Shown here piece by piece: positions 61,264 through 64,000 of a DNA stretch of 64,000 nt. The DNA comes from Leisingera sp. ANG-M1 (GTDB taxonomy: Bacteria > Pseudomonadota > Alphaproteobacteria > Rhodobacterales > Rhodobacteraceae). The DNA lies in the NCBI RefSeq assembly GCF_000813745.1, contig NZ_JWLC01000025.1:62001-126000 (forward strand), written 5' to 3'. The translations under genes and the position numbers were made by a program. Within the stretch, counting starts at the first letter, position 1; the number at the start of each line of letters is the position of its first letter. The notes below the pieces were generated by a model that had not been told where the DNA came from, did no database searches, and was given only the letters and a program-made list of their open reading frames with translations.

Positions 61264-61779
61264 CTATCCTCCGCAAACAGTGGCCAGGATCGCATCACCG
61301 GCGCCCGGTTCAATCCAGTTCAGCCCCTCCGGCAGCCCGCCGCTGAATTCAGCAGCGCCGGCAGACAGCGCCCGCCGCCCGGTGCCGCAATCAAGCCAGA
61401 CCGGCAGCTTGGTCACCGCGGCCCAGCGGCCGAAGAAATAGATCTCGGCCAGGTGCACCTGCGGGTGGTCCGCGTGGCTTTTCATCGTGGCGGTATCAAT
61501 GGCGGCAAAGCGGTCAACGTAAGGCACAGCATAGGTCCACGGACGGTAGAAGCTGCGGTTCTCAACCGTTTCCGCCACCACCAGCCCCTCGGGCAGGCCG
61601 GACGCGGTGCGGGAATACCAGCCGTACTCCGAGGCAATGGTGACGCCTATCATCGCCAGCCCCGCCGCAACCGGCGCCAACCAGCGCGGCAGCCGCTCGC
61701 CTAGGGACTTGCCCAGCAGCATCACCACACCCGCCGCCGCAATGCCTGCAAAGATCACCGCAATCAGTTCCAGAAACAT
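61264..61779 (-). CDS. Membrane-anchored hypothetical protein
   Basis: 171 residues. Two membrane helices at the start (FLELIAVIFAGIAAAGVVML and WLAPVAAGLAMIGVTIA) precede a soluble part with SEYGWYSRTASGLPEGLVV, YRPWTYAVPYVDRFAAID and LDCGTGRR. I do not recognise a named family. It ends two bases before the exonuclease ATG, so it is coupled with it. Confidence 0.78.
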   Translation of the reverse strand: MFLELIAVIFAGIAAAGVVMLLGKSLGERLPRWLAPVAAGLAMIGVTIASEYGWYSRTASGLPEGLVVAETVENRSFYRPWTYAVPYVDRFAAIDTATMKSHADHPQVHLAEIYFFGRWAAVTKLPVWLDCGTGRRALSAGAAEFSGGLPEGLNWIEPGAGDAILATVCGG

Positions 61780-61802
61780 GCCAATTCCTCTTCAGAGCCC
61801 GG

Positions 61803-61853
61803 CCGGCTCTTTCATCTTGCCAAAAATACTCCCGCCGGAGGCATCCCCGGCGT
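61803..61853. repeat. Interspersed repeat, copy D (inverted)
   Basis: Read on the minus strand: GCCTCCGGCGGGAGTATTTT, TGGCAAGATGAAAGAGCC. It shares the GGG(A)GTATTT core and purine-rich end with copies A-C, in the opposite orientation. It lies between the DUF294 gene and the 171-residue gene. Confidence 0.6.
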
Positions 61854-61868
61854 CAACACGCGCAGGTG

Positions 61869-63692
61869 TCAGCCCAGTATACCTTTGCCGTGCCCAACCG
61901 CCGATTGCATTGTCTTTACCACAACAAACGCATCGCGCAGATGACTTCGCTCAAAATCTGAGAGGCTCGACGGTGCCAGGTAATTGTCCGGCGCCTGACC
62001 CGCACGGATCTGTGCCGCCTGATGCTCCAGCCGGGTCTGGGCAATCAGGTCGTAGGCGTCCATCAGATCGCGAGCACCGGAGGGGCTGAGCACGCCGGCG
62101 GCCTCAGCGGCTTCCAGCCGGGCGCGGGTGTTCACATCAGCCAGTTCCCCCTGCAGCGCATAGATCCGGCCAAGGTCCACCACCGGCACCACGCCGTTGT
62201 GCTTCATGTCCAGCGTGTTGCGGTGCTCGCCAGAACGGATGGCGGCGAGACCGCGCAAGAGCCCCAGCGGTGGCGTGTGCTTGAGCGAGTTGGCAATCAT
62301 ATGCGCGGTGAAAATCGAGTTTGCGCGGACTGCCGCCAGTGTTTGCCGCTGCAGGTCCTCGAACAGGTTGGCTTCGCCGCCGATGGGGCGCAGATCGAAC
62401 ATCACCGAGGCCAGCATCTGTGCCTCCGGGTTCGGCTTGGCGATCCAACCGCGGAAGTATTCACGCCAGACACGCAGCGGCTGCCGCCAGCGCGGATTTG
62501 AGGCCATCATCTCGCCAGGGCAGAAGACATAACCGCAGGTGTTCAGCCCATCGCAGACAAAAGCGGCCAGCTGTTCGAAATAGCTTTCGTCTTCCGGCGC
62601 TGCTTCGTCAGAAAGGATCAGACAGTTGTCCTGATCAGATACCCCGGTTTGCTCGCGCCGGCCTTGCGAGCCGCAGGCAAGCCACAGATAGGGTACCGGC
62701 GGCGGGCCGAGTTTTTCCTCGGACAGCGCCAGCAGGCGGCGGGTCGCAGTGTCGGCAATGTCCGTGATCAGCCGGGTCACAACCTCATGCCGGTTGCCGC
62801 CTGCAACCAGTTGCACCAGCAGGCGAGGGATTTCTGCGGTGACCTTTGCCATTTCCGCTGCCGAAGCGGCGCCAGCAATGGCAGAGACCATCTCGCCGGA
62901 ACTCACGGCCTGGAAACGGGTCAGGTCGGTCTGGGTCACAATGCCCACCAGCCTGCCGCCTTCGGTCACCGGGATATGGCCGATGCCGTGCTCCATCATC
63001 ATGTGCAGAACGTCAGAGCCGATGGCGGAGGGTGCCAGCGTCAGCGGGTCCGGGGTCATCACTGTGCTGACCGGGGTGGAGAAGGGCTTGCCCGCTGCGA
63101 GAATTTTGCCAGTCAGGTCGCGGGTGGTAAGGACGCCTTGCAGACGGTCTCCGTCGGTGACGCAGACCGAAGAGATGAAATGGTTGCGCATCAGCTGTGC
63201 CGCGCTTTGGCAGGTGAGGCCGCCGGAACAGGTGACCGGGTCGCGCGCCATGATCGCTTCAACGCGCGTGGTGGCCAGACTGTTGCCCTCGCGGCTGCCG
63301 GGGCGGCGGCGATCAAAGAATTTAGCGATCTGCGCATGCTCTGCCATCAGGGCGTGGAAGTCTGCTTTTGGCAGCAAAAGGAGCAGGGTATCTGTGGTCG
63401 CCTGGGCCGAGGTCACTGCGCGGCCGCTGCGGGTCAGACCGCGCTCGCCAAAAGAGTTGCGGGGGCCGAGGATCGAAACCGGGATGCTGTTCTCATCGGT
63501 CACCTCGACCTCGCCGGAATGAACCAGATAGAGCCCCTCCAGTTCTTCGTTCAGCACGTAGACCGGATCACCGGCTGCAGCTTGGATCTGGCGGAACTTC
63601 GGAGCGAGGCCGCTCAGCAATGCGGGCTCCAGGCTGTCGTAGGGATGCACCGAGGACAGGAAGCGGATCAGGCCGGTTTCATCAAGGGACAT
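61869..63692 (-). CDS. cNMP-binding / CBS-pair / DUF294 nucleotidyltransferase-like protein
   Basis: 607 residues from ATG at 63692. The order is a cyclic-nucleotide-type sensor (about 10-125; YLVHSGEVEVTDENSIPVS), two CBS domains (about 145-270; VEAIMARDPVTCSGGLT and VSTVMTPDPLTL), and the DUF294 nucleotidyltransferase domain with GSQGRREQTGVSDQDN. A DUF294 C-terminal domain ends it. This architecture is common beside VC_2705-type sodium:solute symporters, whose activity it may control by sensing nucleotides. The symporter C-terminus is indeed encoded just upstream (63796-64000). Confidence 0.93.
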   Translation of the reverse strand: MSLDETGLIRFLSSVHPYDSLEPALLSGLAPKFRQIQAAAGDPVYVLNEELEGLYLVHSGEVEVTDENSIPVSILGPRNSFGERGLTRSGRAVTSAQATTDTLLLLLPKADFHALMAEHAQIAKFFDRRRPGSREGNSLATTRVEAIMARDPVTCSGGLTCQSAAQLMRNHFISSVCVTDGDRLQGVLTTRDLTGKILAAGKPFSTPVSTVMTPDPLTLAPSAIGSDVLHMMMEHGIGHIPVTEGGRLVGIVTQTDLTRFQAVSSGEMVSAIAGAASAAEMAKVTAEIPRLLVQLVAGGNRHEVVTRLITDIADTATRRLLALSEEKLGPPPVPYLWLACGSQGRREQTGVSDQDNCLILSDEAAPEDESYFEQLAAFVCDGLNTCGYVFCPGEMMASNPRWRQPLRVWREYFRGWIAKPNPEAQMLASVMFDLRPIGGEANLFEDLQRQTLAAVRANSIFTAHMIANSLKHTPPLGLLRGLAAIRSGEHRNTLDMKHNGVVPVVDLGRIYALQGELADVNTRARLEAAEAAGVLSPSGARDLMDAYDLIAQTRLEHQAAQIRAGQAPDNYLAPSSLSDFERSHLRDAFVVVKTMQSAVGHGKGILG

Positions 63693-63760
63693 GGCAGCAC
63701 CTTTGAAATCAGAAAAATGGCCCCGCCAGCCAAAGTGCCGGACGGGACCATCAGGGAGGT

Positions 63761-63786
63761 GGCGGGCCGCCGAGGGAGGGCCCGCC
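63761..63786 (-). terminator. Hairpin between symporter and DUF294 genes
   Basis: GGCGGGCC and GGCCCGCC arms (8 bp) around a 10-base loop, without T-run. Possibly lowers read-through from the symporter gene. Confidence 0.4.
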
Positions 63787-63795
63787 CAGGGGAGG

Positions 63796-64000
63796 TTAGT
63801 GGTCCTGTGCGGCACCTGCACCGCGCGGGATGCGGACGCTTTCGACCAGCTCTTCGATCTCGGCCGGGATGGCTTCGGTCGATTTCGACACCATGAAGGC
63901 CACCGCAAAGTTCACCATCGCGCCGATCGCACCAAAGGAGGTGGATTTGACGGTGCCCAGCAGCGGATCTGCATCGGTGAAGGAGTTGGTGCCCGGGATG
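63796..64000 (-). CDS. Sodium:solute symporter, C-terminal end (cut by right edge)
   Basis: Only the last 67 residues are visible (translated by hand): TSFGAIGAMVNFAVAFMVSK is the last membrane helix, followed by a cytoplasmic tail with EIEELVESVRIPRG and ending AAQDH. This matches the C-terminus of acetate/VC_2705-type symporters of the SLC5 family, and the adjacent DUF294 gene is the usual neighbour. The start lies beyond the window. Confidence 0.75.
   Translation of the reverse strand, partial: IPGTNSFTDADPLLGTVKSTSFGAIGAMVNFAVAFMVSKSTEAIPAEIEELVESVRIPRGAGAAQDH

Noticed and set aside
1-64000. CRISPR arrays, tRNA or rRNA genes, transposases, phage genes
   Set aside because: Looked for by reading both strands. 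No regularly spaced repeats, no cloverleaf with CCA-type end, and no transposase or integrase motif was seen.

Overview
The window is GC-rich, densely packed chromosomal DNA from an alphaproteobacterium. It most likely belongs to the Rhodobacterales, Roseobacter group (Leisingera/Phaeobacter/Ruegeria-like). The evidence is a complete soxTRS-VWXYZABCDEF cluster in the Paracoccus/roseobacter order, an NDUFA12-type complex I accessory gene, a DUF2155 gene next to aat, a GapR-type DUF2312 gene, a ScfR-type regulator, and an interspersed repeat style typical of this order. I see no rRNA, tRNA, CRISPR array, transposase or phage gene. Genus-level placement is inference.

Layout. 1-4.1 kb: the N-terminal part of a TPP enzyme cut by the window edge, a DUF302 protein and a Tat-exported PhoX-like phosphatase, all on the minus strand. 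4.3-16.3 kb: the thiosulfate oxidation cluster. The minus-strand arm is soxS-soxR-soxT (thioredoxin, ArsR-type repressor, YeeE-type transporter). The plus-strand arm is soxVW-XYZA-B-CDEF. Four perfect ATTC-N8-GAAT sites lie in the S/V, W/X, A/B and B/C gaps and look like one repressor regulon. 16.4-24.5 kb: housekeeping genes (U32 family protein, GlxA-type regulator, clpP-clpX, RidA, NDUFA12, MlaD, DUF2155, aat). 24.6-30.2 kb: accBC, a PAS-LuxR regulator divergent from an acyl-CoA synthetase, and a PepSY / cytochrome b561 / membrane-anchored LuxR set. 30.4-35.7 kb: a Liv-type ABC importer. 35.9-42.1 kb: a ScfR-family regulator, a receiver-only response regulator, a small membrane protein, a large SLC5-histidine kinase (CbrA-like) and an orphan FliM/FliN-like protein. 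42.4-44.6 kb: a second sulfur module on the minus strand (persulfide-dioxygenase-like MBL protein, YeeE/YedE split into two genes, TIGR01244 rhodanese/phosphatase-like protein). 44.9-47.1 kb: small proteins, gapR, a second RidA and a ChrR-like cupin. 47.2-57.8 kb: reductive pyrimidine catabolism. This holds preT-preA (dihydropyrimidine dehydrogenase), a RutR-type repressor with a perfect TTGACCA-N2-TGGTCAA operator, a Zn-dependent carbamoylase, dihydropyrimidinase and a four-gene ABC importer. 58.2-64 kb: a shortened 4Fe-4S protein, a flavin reductase, a membrane-anchored DnaQ-like exonuclease, a small membrane protein, a cNMP/CBS/DUF294 protein, and the C-terminus of a sodium:solute symporter cut by the right edge.

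How the parts work together. SoxXA, SoxYZ, SoxB and SoxCD form the periplasmic thiosulfate-oxidising system. SoxV, W and S supply thiol reductant, SoxT brings sulfur compounds in, and SoxR (Cys42/Cys108) probably senses persulfide. The 42-44 kb module probably handles sulfane sulfur in the cytoplasm. In the pyrimidine block, import by the ABC transporter is followed by reduction (PreTA), ring opening (HydA) and hydrolysis of the carbamoyl product, under RutR control. The 36-41 kb block looks like a nutrient-sensing module built around a transporter-like histidine kinase.

The strongest candidates for new biology are the four-operator sox array with two internal sites, a palindromic insert inside the soxD signal-peptide region, the orphan FliM-like protein, the membrane-tethered LuxR/cytochrome b/PepSY set, and the membrane-anchored exonuclease next to the cNMP-CBS-symporter genes.
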